Below are positions 23,699 through 34,300 of a DNA stretch of 64,000 nucleotides, in pieces (position 1 is the first letter of the stretch; every line of letters starts with the position of its first letter). The DNA comes from Irpex lacteus (Eukaryota > Basidiomycota > Agaricomycetes > Polyporales > Irpicaceae), in the NCBI GenBank assembly GCA_001986395.2, contig MQVO02000021.1:248001-312000 (forward strand), written 5' to 3'. The notes below the pieces were generated by a model that was not told where the DNA came from, made no database searches, and worked only from the letters and a program-made list of their open reading frames with translations. Made by a program: the position numbers and the translations under genes.

Positions 23699-25549
23699 TT
23701 AAGCAGGAACCTTTAGAGGCTCCAATTCGTGTGCTGCCTCAGACGCGAGTTCCTCCTCCAAAGCTTTGTACGCCTCAGGTAGAACAGTCGGTATACCATC
23801 CTCGAAGGTGTCCCCGAAGTACTTGGGAGCAAACCTACTCGAAGGTCAGTGACGTATCGCGCGTTTATCTGTCGTAACACGTACTTTGTGCCTTTCTTCT
23901 TACGTTCTGCTGCGTCATCTCTTTGTTTCTGCTCGATAGCGTGCTTGTGCTTATTAGCCTCTCCGTATTGTTTGTTGAGAAGGTTCTTGGTGACATTGTC
24001 CCAAAGCCTACGACTCTCAGTGGGCAACTGTTGCTCCAAGGGCCTCACGGCCTTGGGGATAACCTGGAGCTGACTGAGATCCATAAGAGGCCTGTAATCG
24101 GAGTCCGGCTCCGAGGCGAGCTTCCACTTGATAACATGCTTCCACGAGCCGTGAAACTGTGCCACAACACGAGAGCGCGGAACGTGCTTGACCTTTGTCC
24201 ATTCGTGGTGAGCGATACCCTCGGGATCGTACGAATGTATTACACCCTCGCAAAGGAAATGGGCGCGCCCAAGCCAAGACTCTTCCTTGTACTCCACCAC
24301 CGTCCGCAGCTGCTGACCGTCCTTGGACTTGGCACCAGAGCAGGTGATGATGGTCGAGTCGCTGACGGTGATATAGAAGTTGCCTCTTAGGATGCCGTTT
24401 ACGCTCGCCGTAGGGTGCGTGAGATGATAGGTCTCGCCTTCGGCATGCCCGCCAATGCCGCGGATATAGATGCCCTTGTTAAACGAACCCGGCGAAACGC
24501 GCACATTCATTCCTGATACCTTCGCTGAGATTTGGTCAATGCCGACCATCTCGAGGCCACGGCTGGGGCAGAGGGCAATGTACGCGCTGACGGGCGGGTG
24601 ATGTGAGACTTGCTCCGTTAGGTAGGCAACGCGTACTCGCGGTCGGTCCGCGGTAGGCGGGGGATCGTCTCCCTCAACTAGTTTGGGAGGTGGCTGCTCC
24701 ACGCCGTCCAGGCTGAGCTTGGACATCTGAGCGTCCAGCTCTGTCTCAAGAAGCTCCGGAGACGTCGCCGGAGTACTGTTCTTGGTGGGAGTGTCGGGAA
24801 TGGAAGCTACTCGGGAAGTTGCGCTCTTGAGGCTACTAACGCCGCTCTTGGTACTCGCTGTGTCCGATCGCGGTAGCTCGGTGGAAGGTATCTGGGAGAT
24901 GGATGACGCCGCCGCGGGCTCGGAGAGATAGAGGTGCTGAATGGGGGGCTGAGCGGGATCATCAGCTGGGTACTCGACGGGAACGACGTCCCAATGTGCC
25001 TGGAAGTGTTCTCCCAAGACAGAGTTGTACGGTTTGCAAACCTTGCCATGCTAAAGCGAAGCCAAGTCAGAGATCACAGGATGAGAAGGGTTGAAATGGC
25101 ACACACGATGAACTTCAAGTCTTTGGCGAAATTAAAGCGCAGTACAGCGAGCATTCGCTCTAGCGGGTCGGCAGAGTCATTGATCCTGTATGAAGGGCGA
25201 CATCAGCGAGTATCCGCACGACGGTAGCACAGCAACTTACGCAGCAAATAGGTCTGGCCTGTCGAGATAATGCCAATACTCGAGATTGGGGATGGGCTCC
25301 AGTAGTGAAGCTGGAAGGGAGAGTCGCCTGCAAACAGTTCATGAAAGGCCCTCGCGCCGGACGTGATAGACATACTCACATAGATGCAATGTCTTTGACC
25401 CCTAGACACTTCTTGACGAGCGTGATGATCATCTTGAGCTTTGAGCTGTCGCCGCCATCGCCGGTGTCGGGAACAGAGACGGCAGCATCGGTGGTCTCCT
25501 CGTCGTGCTCGGGGTGTGTGTTGCCAGCAACGTCGCCTTTCGAGGCCAT
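23699..25549 (-). CDS. Oxysterol-binding protein, Osh/KES1-like
   Basis: Five exons: 25549-25380, 25327-25241, 25185-25107, 25050-23885 and 23834-23699, 545 residues. The family signature EQVSHHPP lies at about residues 258-265. Other ORD blocks are LEPIPNLEYWHYLDRPDLFA (lid and first strand region), NFAKDLKFI, KPYNSVLGEHF, and the C-terminal KYFGDTFEDGIPT. There is no PH or ankyrin domain, so it is a short Osh4/Kes1-type lipid transfer protein, which exchanges sterol and PI4P between membranes. About 100 residues of Ser/Thr/Pro-rich low complexity are inserted between KPYNSVLGEHF and the signature, longer than in yeast Kes1. The ATG at 25549 is the only suitable start before the first conserved block. 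Confidence 0.93.
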
Positions 25550-25726
25550 GGTGTCGAAGAGTGATCAAGAATGTGAAAGAGGGATGCCAGTCGTCCAAGA
25601 CGATGAGGGTAGGAGACAAGGAGGCGGCGATGCAAGCCCAAGAGCCAAGGGTCCTTCTCTCATCAACGTTCGTGTGCAATCATCATTGATACGCGAAGCT
25701 TCAATGAAATCCTACAAATAAAAAAG

Positions 25727-25829
25727 TGGTTCAACCCGGGTTCGAACCGGAGACCTCCCGTGCACGTGATTTGTGTCCTAATCGGGACTCATGTGAGACG
25801 GACGTGATAACCAACTACACCATTAAACC
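25727..25829 (-). tRNA. tRNA-Val (anticodon CAC) with 29-nt intron
   Basis: On the minus strand the acceptor GGTTTAA pairs with TTGAACC, the anticodon stem is TCCGT/ACGGG, and the T arm is TCCGG-TTCGAAC-CCGGG. The loop CTCACA gives anticodon CAC. A 29-nt intron follows one base 3' of the anticodon. An A-run at 25720-25725 gives the T-tract terminator on the minus strand. The first 25 bases closely match the UAC tRNA-Val 3.8 kb away. Confidence 0.92.
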
Positions 25830-26053
25830 ATAATTGAAAGGCTCTTACAATACACTATATACGCAACTCTTCCTTCCCCTTGTAGAAGCCCACGATTTCT
25901 CCATTGCGAGCTTCCATTGGACGACCACCATAGACTAACATCCTGTATTTTGGTGAGACTAACAGTGTATAACGACACCCACCCTGGTACTTGCGCGAAT
26001 GTCAATTGACCAGTAACAATCGCCGGAATCGTCTCGACTTGTCGCTAGTCAGG

Positions 26054-27893
26054 ATGCAACCGATTACCATTGCGTGAGTGCACGTCCACTGAAGGTCGCC
26101 ATATACAGCATACTAAATACAACCAGTATGATATGCGATTTCTTCCATCCCAACGTCGGAGGAGTGGAAAACCACATTTACATGCTAGGTGCAAACCTCA
26201 TTCGAAGAGGACACAACGTAGGTTATTCCCCGTATGATCCTCAATACCAAGCTTATATGGACAGGTCATTGTCATCACACATAGTCATCCGCCAGACCGG
26301 GTAGGAATCCGCTGGCTGCTACCTTCTTTGAAGGTCTACCACATACCGTTTCCAACAATCGCGTCTTCCGCAACCCTGCCGAATTTCTTTACGTTTCTTC
26401 CGTATTTGCGGACCATTGTCATCCGTGAAGGTGTCCAACTCATCCATGCACACGCGGCGCTGTCGTCATTGGCCCATGAAGGTATCCTTCACGCCCACTT
26501 GATGGGTGTCCGCACAGTGTTTACCGACCATAGTCTCTTCGGGTTCGATGACGCTGCTAGTATCTTGACGAACAAGCTGCTCGAAGGCGCCCTGAGGAAC
26601 GTCGACGCTGCAATATGTGTCTCGCATACGGGGTAATACATGTTTGTCTATCTTTGAACCCTTGCTGATGGTGTTCACGTATAGACGCGAGAACACTGTG
26701 CTGAGAGCACGGCTTCCACCACAATTAGTCTACGTTATACCGAACGCATTGGTTGCCGACCAATTCAAGCCGGCTGAACAGCCCCCTTCAACCGATATAC
26801 GTAAGTCAGCGTTCAACAGTCTTATGCGAACACGAGCTAACTCAACGAGCAGTGACTATCGTAGTTGTTGCTCGCTTTGCATACCGTAAAGGCATAGACC
26901 TATTGGTTGCCACTGCCCCACGTATCTGCCAGAAATTCCCAGACGTTCGCTTCGTTATAGGCATGTCCTCCATTATCTAATCCATCGTGTATATATACTT
27001 TGAGCTCACACAGTCATCCCATTTGAAAGGTGGCACCGGACCAAAGATGATAGACCTTCTTCAAATGCGCGAGAAACACCGACTGCAGGACCGTATAGAG
27101 CTCCTTGGTCCAGTGAGACACAGTGACGTCCGAAATGTGAGTTGACTCTGACCCTATGTAACTATCTTAGCCGTTCCTTAACGAACAAACAAACTCATAG
27201 GTCCTTACCCGCGGATCCATCTTCATGAACACCTCCCTAACAGAGGCTTTCGGCATTGCCATTGTCGAAGCCGCCTGCGCCGGACTCTACGTCGTCTCCA
27301 CGCGCGTAGGCGGCGTACCAGAGATCCTCCCCTCCGACATGATCTCCTTCGCCAATCCGGATGAAGATGATGTTGTCCGAGCGGTGTCAGAGGCTATCGC
27401 ACTTGTACGGGCTGGTAAGCATGATCCGAAGGCGGCGCATGAGCGAGTGAGAGAGTTCTATGATTGGAAGGACGTGGGGCTGAGGGTAGAGCGGGTATAC
27501 GAGAGTGTGATGGAAAGCCAGCCGGTGGACTTTTGGACGAGGGTTCAAAGGTTGGTCTTTGCTTTATTTCTCGTGTCAGGATATTGATAGGCTGTGTCTC
27601 TAGGACGTTGGACCTTGGTAGATTTGCCGGACTAATATTCGCCATCATTCTCATCGTTGACTGTTTGTTCTTCATGTTCCTCGAGTGGCTATCACCGGCA
27701 TGTGACATCGAGAAAGTTGAGATGCACTGGAAGCACGAGCGATTTGTGGAGGTTAGTCCAAATTGACGTGAACTTCTCAATACGATATTCGTGAACTCAT
27801 TTACACCCTGACATACAGCTCGTCGAACAATTCGAGAACAAAAATACACAGCATCCGCAGCCCGAGGGAGACAGCGCCTCTGGGAAGTCATGA
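26054..27893 (+). CDS. GPI3: GPI-GlcNAc transferase catalytic subunit (Gpi3/PIG-A)
   Basis: Nine exons: 26054-26073, 26127-26217, 26265-26632, 26685-26800, 26853-26960, 27030-27136, 27201-27550, 27604-27751 and 27819-27893, 460 residues (yeast Gpi3: 452). The protein opens with [21 protein letters not shown], the PIG-A start. Further marks: [22 protein letters not shown], a GT4 glycosyltransferase core with [17 protein letters not shown] and the donor-binding [27 protein letters not shown], and a hydrophobic helix near the C-terminus ([17 protein letters not shown]) that anchors it in the ER membrane. The enzyme adds GlcNAc from UDP-GlcNAc to phosphatidylinositol, the first step of GPI anchor synthesis. 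Intron five has a GC donor (GCATGT). The first exon is only 20 nt. Confidence 0.95.
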
Positions 27894-28215
27894 AGCCATG
27901 CAAACCACGCAGCTCAACAACTTTGTCCCTATCTACAATGGCTTAATGCAACACCAGCTACCTTCGACAAGTAGGATACCTCGCCTATATATACCCAGTA
28001 TTCGTTACACATAAACAGGTCATCGATCACCTACTCGTGTTCACATCTTGGAATTTACCATCCCCAAGGACCTGATGTGACGAGTCGTCGCTTCTGACCT
28101 TCCTGCATGCGTTCACAAGGTTGCGAATAAATTGATTCATTGCTCTCTCTCGCTCCAATTTAACGGTACTTACAACTTCTCGCTTTGATAACACTAGCTA
28201 GCATAGAAAATACAA
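27894..28215. other. Convergent intergenic region
   Basis: 3' flanks of GPI3 and of the first aldo-keto reductase gene. No gene seen. Confidence 0.5.
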
Positions 28216-29465
28216 CTACGGCTCATCAATCGGGTTCCAGCTAATCGGTTTGTGCGGCCTCTTCGACAACGCCTCTACGTCTTCCTCGGCCAGCTCAAAG
28301 TCATACACGTCCGCATTCGACGCGATACGCTCCGGGTTGGCTGATTTCGGCAGCGGGATGTACCTGTTCACGCACACGGTTGCAGGTCGTTTAGCCAAAT
28401 GGACATTTTAAGAAGACGACTACGCTGGACGTACCCTTTCTGCAAAGACCACCTCACGAGGACCTGTGCCGGCGGTCGGTTGACCTTCTTGGAGATCTCT
28501 TGTAGGACAGGATCACTGAAGTCGCCTCGGACGAGTGGGCAATACGCGGACACGAGAATGTTGTGCTTATTGCAGTATTCGACGATAGGTTCCTGGGTGC
28601 AGAAGGGATGGAGCTGAGCGCAGCAGGGCAACAGGTAAGCTACAATCTTCGGTGCCGTGATACTGTGTGCTTACCTCGATCTGGTTCACAGCGGGAGTTT
28701 CTAAACCGGCTTCACGAATCTCTTCGAGGTGTCTCACTCCGCTGAACAATCCCATTAGAGGCTTGTAAGTAAGCATCCATGGAGAATACAAAGCTCGGGT
28801 GGTACGTACAAGTTTGATACCCCGACGTCGCGTGCTTTACCCAGGGCCTTCGCATCAAGAAGGGCCTTCCAGATCTTGAGTCTGGCTTCTTTTCCCCCAT
28901 GGGGAGAATGAATCAAATAAAGATCGACATAGCCTGTATGGATGAGTGGTAAGACTCGGAATACGTTTGAGAAAGTGGGGGTAAGGTACGAACCAAGATC
29001 AAGCCTCTTTAACGATGCTTCGATGCTTGCAGCAGGTTCCGCTGTCCCACCAAGGATCTTAGTAGCTATAATTTGAAGTTGGTCAGTACAGATAAGCCGA
29101 AATGTGCCTACACTCACTGACGAACACCTCTTCTCTCTTCAGTCCACTATCTCGCACCGCCTTTCCCACGTCAGCTTCGTTCTTGTACATTTCTGCGCTG
29201 TCTACATGACTGCATGCGCAGAGATCAGCTCATGACGACGTCACATTAGAAAAGAAACGACGGTTTACCGGTAGCCGTGTTTGAGTGCTGCGATAACGGC
29301 GGGATACGCGTCGTTGTTTCTGTACACTCCCAAGCCCAGCAGGGGGATCGTATGACCTTATGCAACTTAACTGTTTAGATACTCTTGTATCCGCTATCAG
29401 ACACGATGCTTCCACTTACCGGAAGGTAACTTTGCGGTCGACGTAAGAGTAAACCTGGGCGACAT
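28216..29465 (-). CDS. Aldo-keto reductase, tandem copy 1
   Basis: Eight exons: 29465-29420, 29356-29269, 29209-29118, 29065-28994, 28933-28810, 28741-28675, 28613-28435 and 28363-28216, 271 residues. The AKR barrel marks are present: IPLLGLGVY, the Asp and Tyr of HVDSAEMYKNE, the Lys in ATKILGG, the His in LIHSPHGG, GVSNFG, AVNQIE, and the cofactor segment IPLPKSANPERIASN. This is the AKR3/AKR4-like small reductase type that uses NADPH on carbonyl compounds. The substrate cannot be told. The second copy lies 385 bp upstream on the same strand and is closely related but has two introns fewer. The start is set by the short conserved first exon (MSPRFTLTSTAKLPS). Confidence 0.93.
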
Positions 29466-29850
29466 CTTCAAGTTCACGGGTAAATGGAGGTCGGAGACGA
29501 GGAGGGGGGGATAAATACAGCAGAGTCGATGGGCCGATTATATACCAATATCTAGATTGTATAGCTCCAGCCTCCCACAGACATTCGACGTTGGGAAGGG
29601 ATTGGTAAGCCAGTTCGGAAGGCCGACGACTACAATCGTGCAGCATACGACACACCGGCATCAATATCTGATGACGTCACACTGCTCACTATCTAATCTC
29701 ACTGTAGTGATTCTACTAGCGTGCGATCGACGGCCTTTAGGCTTCTAGAGACAGACGAACTACAAGCAGAGCACAAAAATGTACGAGTACAAGATGCATG
29801 TATGTACTTTACAATTCGTTTGACATGGTGTTCGATGCGCGACAATGGGT
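29466..29850. other. Intergenic region between the two AKR genes
   Basis: Holds the promoter of AKR copy 1 and the 3' flank of copy 2. No gene seen. Confidence 0.5.
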
Positions 29851-30951
29851 TTAGTCTTGGTCAACCGGATTCCAGCTGATCGGCTTTTGAGGTCGGCTGT
29901 TCAACGCGTTCATGTCCTCTTCGGATATTTCAAAGTCATAGATATCCGCATTCGATGCAATACGCTCGGCTTTCGAGGACCTCGGCAGAGGGACAAAACT
30001 GTGATAGCATAGGTCAGTCAATGGAAATTGGATGCATCGTTCAAGCATACCCTCGCTGAATAGACCATCTCACGAGGACCTGTGCGGGCGACTTGTTGAC
30101 CTTTTGGGACACTTCTTGCAGGACAGGGTCGCTAAAGTCTCCTCGTACGAGTGGGCAGAAGGCCGAGACAACAATTCCATGTTCTTTACAATACTTGACG
30201 ATTGTGTCTTGTGTACAGAAGGGGTGTAACTGACGTGAGCTTGGTCAGGACGCATATGAGGTGGTGTAAAGATACTTTCACACCTCAATCTGGTTTACAG
30301 CAGGCGTCTCAAGCCCCGCTTCGCGAATCTCTTCGAGGTGTTTGATACCACTTGGTAGGTAGCATCAGTCAGTAACGCTTCAGCGAAAAAAGAGCCATAA
30401 GAGGTAGATACGCACAAGTTCGACACCCCTATATCGTGCGCCTTCCCTTGCGCCTTCGCCTCAATCAAGGCCTTCCAAATCTTCAAGCGAGTCTCCTTAC
30501 CACCGTGTGGACTGTGCACAAGCCAAAGATCGACGTAACCAAGGTCAAGTAGCTTCAACGACTGCGCGATACTAGCACTAGGGTCGGCTGTCCCTCCAGG
30601 TATTTTGGTAGCTATATATTTGCGCATTGACATCAATGCTCAGATTGAACCAGATGGTGCTCAACACTCACTGACGAATACATCCTCTCTTCTGACACCA
30701 CTATCTCGAACTGCCTTACCAACCTCCAATTCGTTTCCGTACATGTCTGCCGTATCGATGTGTCGATACCCAAGCTTGAGAGCAGTTAGGACCGCATGGT
30801 ACGCGGCGTCGTTCCTGCCCATTCCCAAGCCAAGGAGTGGGATCGAATGGCCTGGCGAGGGGGTTAGCAATAATCGGTGGTCTTTTGTGAGATGAGACAG
30901 TCGCACACTTGAAGGCAGTTTTGCCGTCGAGGAAATTGTGAAAGACGACAT
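29851..30951 (-). CDS. Aldo-keto reductase, tandem copy 2
   Basis: Six exons: 30951-30909, 30851-30672, 30611-30416, 30350-30284, 30229-30051 and 29998-29851, 270 residues. Catalytic tetrad context: Asp and Tyr in HIDTADMYGNE, Lys in TTKIPGG, His in LVHSPHGG. It ends with SWNPVDQD, parallel to SWNPIDEP in copy 1. Its exon two joins what is two exons in copy 1 (before HID) and its exon three likewise (before YVD), so two introns were lost here or gained there. Same likely role: NAD(P)H-dependent carbonyl reduction, substrate unknown. A TATA-like box lies about 72 bp before the start codon. Confidence 0.93.
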
Positions 30952-31368
30952 GGCTTAGTTTATTGAGGAGTTTGGTAGAAGATGAGGGTGTGTAGTCCAG
31001 GACGCTTCGTTCTGTCATGGGCTATATATAGTCACGGTGGGACAATTTAGTCTCGAATGTTCACGTTTACGGCGCGATACATCCATAGTCGCAGTGGTAT
31101 AGAGAGTACGAAACGCTCGGGTGAGTATGACTTCACTTGATGTGGGTAGCGGCAAGAGATTGCGTTGCCTGGCATGCCGCCACGGCACTGATTCATATTC
31201 AGCGTTCGGGAGCGAGAATCTGATAAGATAGACGCACATTCATCAATGTGTCGATCACGATCGGTGTCGGCTTACGTCGCCTGATTGGCTGTGGGAACTT
31301 GTTCACCGAAGTGCTGAGTGCTTATTTCTTGACAGCGAGATATACACTGTGTCTATGGAAAAGTGAAG
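30952..31368. other. Promoter side of AKR copy 2 and 3' flank of DUF255 gene
   Basis: Apart from the TATA-like box, no gene or other motif seen. Confidence 0.4.
31023..31030 (-). promoter_or_regulatory. TATA box of AKR copy 2
   Basis: TATATATA, about 72 bp upstream of the ATG on the coding strand, in an otherwise mixed sequence. Confidence 0.5.
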
Positions 31369-34300
31369 TTACGTAGCAAGCTTAGGTAATCCCTCCTCGA
31401 ACTCTCGTACATCGTACACCGGCAACCCACACGCGAAGTTCTCGCACACTCTCACGTTCGGTGCGTCCTTCTCCTGTCCTTTGTCCAATGCATCGACGAG
31501 TGACTTTATGGTGGAGTTGAGCTTTGCGAGCTCCCTTGGCGGATGTTCGGGGTCCAAATGAATCAGCACGGTATTGAGAATTGGTGCTGTCCGGATGGCA
31601 TCGAGGAATTCCTGCGTGCGCGTGTTCATCTGGAAAAACGGAAAGTGGTGCACAGTGATATGTATCATGTGTACCCTTTGTACCTGGCTACCTACCCCCC
31701 ATGTATATACTCCTGTATACCACCCGCGAGACATCTGTACCGGTGTACACTCATCTGTACCACTACACAGAGCACAGCCAGAATGCCTATTGAACCATAC
31801 CGCTATCAACTCTTCGGATCTCACTCGAAATTCATCGCACTCGTGGTAATCAAGGCAGTAATAGACATAGATAGAATGCATTATCATTATCACAACTAGT
31901 ATTATACATGTAGACTACATAGTATGATTACTATGATAAGTACTACTTTGACCTACGTATGATAATATGGCGGCGCTGCTACACACCGACCATTACACAC
32001 ACGCACCCGAGATGTTTCAACAGCATACCAATGAGCATGCAGCACCCGGGAAGGTAGGAACAGGCAGGAGAGTGCGGATATTTGGACAAGGTACCCTGAA
32101 AAGGCCGAAGCGTGAGGCAAGCACGTGGAACACAAAGCACACAAACACATACCCATGATACTCCAGCTACGGCGGGGCCATGGCATACACAGGCAGCGGG
32201 TCTACCTAAGCTAGATGGCAGATGAGTGCACAGATGAAGAGCCAAAATTATAATACGTACTGTATTTTTCATAGCGAGCAGAGATGTGACTGGATCTACA
32301 TCAGGATATGGATTAGATATACGTTATGAGAACGACGTGGCCAGACACGCACCTTCAACATCATGTTTAGCACTGGACAGCACTCTTCAACCGTCACAAG
32401 TCCTAGAAGGTGTGCTGCGGAATTCAAAGCCGACCAAACGACTGAGCAAGACGAGAACTTTTCATGAGCGGCTCGTACACACCTGCTAGGTATGTGACAC
32501 GATGAGCTCGTGGTACGTATGGAGAGCCTGCGCTACCTAAAACCTTTTACAGCATTAGCGAGAGGATACAGAAAGACGTGGACGTGAGTGCGGAATGTAA
32601 TACGATGGGCACGACGTGGGTACGAGGGGACACAACGAGCAGACAAATCAGTGCGAGGGATGGACTACAAGGGATGGCGTGACGATAGGCCGTTTCAAGG
32701 CCAGACACTCATAGCTCGTGAAAGACAGAAGGGCTGTCGATGGCCAGGGAAGGTAGCGGGCGAGGTCGTGGCAGAGAGGAAGGAACGGGGACGGGGAAGA
32801 AAGCAACCCGCGGATCTGAGTCGTGCGAGCAATCAACAAAGTCATGTGACTGGCGTCTAAATGGCGCTTACTAGTGAACGTCGAACTGCACGAGTTACAA
32901 GTACTACTGTACTGGTCTATCTATTAGTACCTTGTGTACGTAGCACTGGCGTTGATGATTATTGCAGGTTATAGCTCTAAAATACCCGAGCTCCTTCGAA
33001 CATTGAGTACTTCTATACTTTCATACTTTGGCACATGTCTTCATCACTCACATTGGTGCGTCCTAACGAATCGGTTTCCGTAATAGTAATGATGATTATC
33101 TGTCAGTATTCAAGTCATCGAGACCGCGATTACTTATGCTACATAGCTATGTATGACATCAGGCATGTCGACTGAAGGTCCGTATGAGCGGCTGTGAAAA
33201 TGCACATGCGCTCGAGCCTCGGCCTGCTGGCCCTGCTCACTAGTACTGACGAAACACTTCAAACACGATGATCACCTTAGGCCGCTCTATAATATATCAT
33301 GCCATCCCAACAGTAATATTTATTGGTCTGTACTGGTATGTAATAAGACAAATGCTAGAAATGGTATACACGGTAGGTACGGTATCCAGCGGTACAGACT
33401 GCGCACTGCGGGTATGCGCAATTCCCTTTTTCCTGATGTTCTGAGGAGAGCCAGTAACGACATACTGCAGAAGAATCAGGGTCACACTTTCTTCACACCT
33501 AGTTCAGACCAAATGCGTACCTGTCTGTACCCACTCTCTCCAATTAATCCTGCACTGACCATCGATCCCAGTGCAAAGGGTGCCTGCTCCAACAACTGAG
33601 CATTGGACTTCAAGATACTCTGCGCTTTGTCTTGGTACTGCGCGTGCCTATCTTCGACAAAGTGTTCGAGTCGTTGTAGGTTGTAAAGCGTAATAGAGGC
33701 TGCGCTCGGTTCCGCTCCGTCCTACATAACAGTGTCACAGCAATAAGCTCAGAATAAACGATGTGATGGAGCGGAACGTTGTGAACGAGTAACTTACCTG
33801 AGCATCCTTCATTCGAATAAGTATATGCTCATCTGGTGCACTCGCAAAGTATCCGCCTTCCTGAGCATCATAAAACAGCTCATCCTGCTTCTCCTGCAAT
33901 TGGACAGCCCAAAGCACGTACTCTTCCTTCCCACTCGCTTCGTACAAATCCAACAGCCCTTGTATCAGAAAGGCATAATCGTCTGCCTGTCCTATAGGCC
34001 CAGGGCCTTCACGGTAGCTCCTTCGAAGTTCGGCTGTTGCGGAGTCATACAAGTGTGTGCGAATGAAGGCGGCTGCGGATTCTGCTAGTGAGAGCGCTTT
34101 GTCGTGATAGGAAGGTAGAAGAACGGAAGCTCTGGAAAGTGCAGAGATCTATACCGCGCAAGTCGCCCGAAGGTCAGCTATAGATAGGCTCGAAAAAGAG
34201 CAAGCCATCGCTCACCATCAAGCCGTTCCAACATGTCAATATCTTGTCGTCAAGGTGGGGTCTCGGACGATTTTTGTCTCTGTACGCCTTCAACTTCGCC

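Noticed and set aside
32286..32860. Two plus-strand ORFs inside the DUF255 interval that could be a nested gene
   Set aside because: Arg/Gly-biased, no motif, no splice support.
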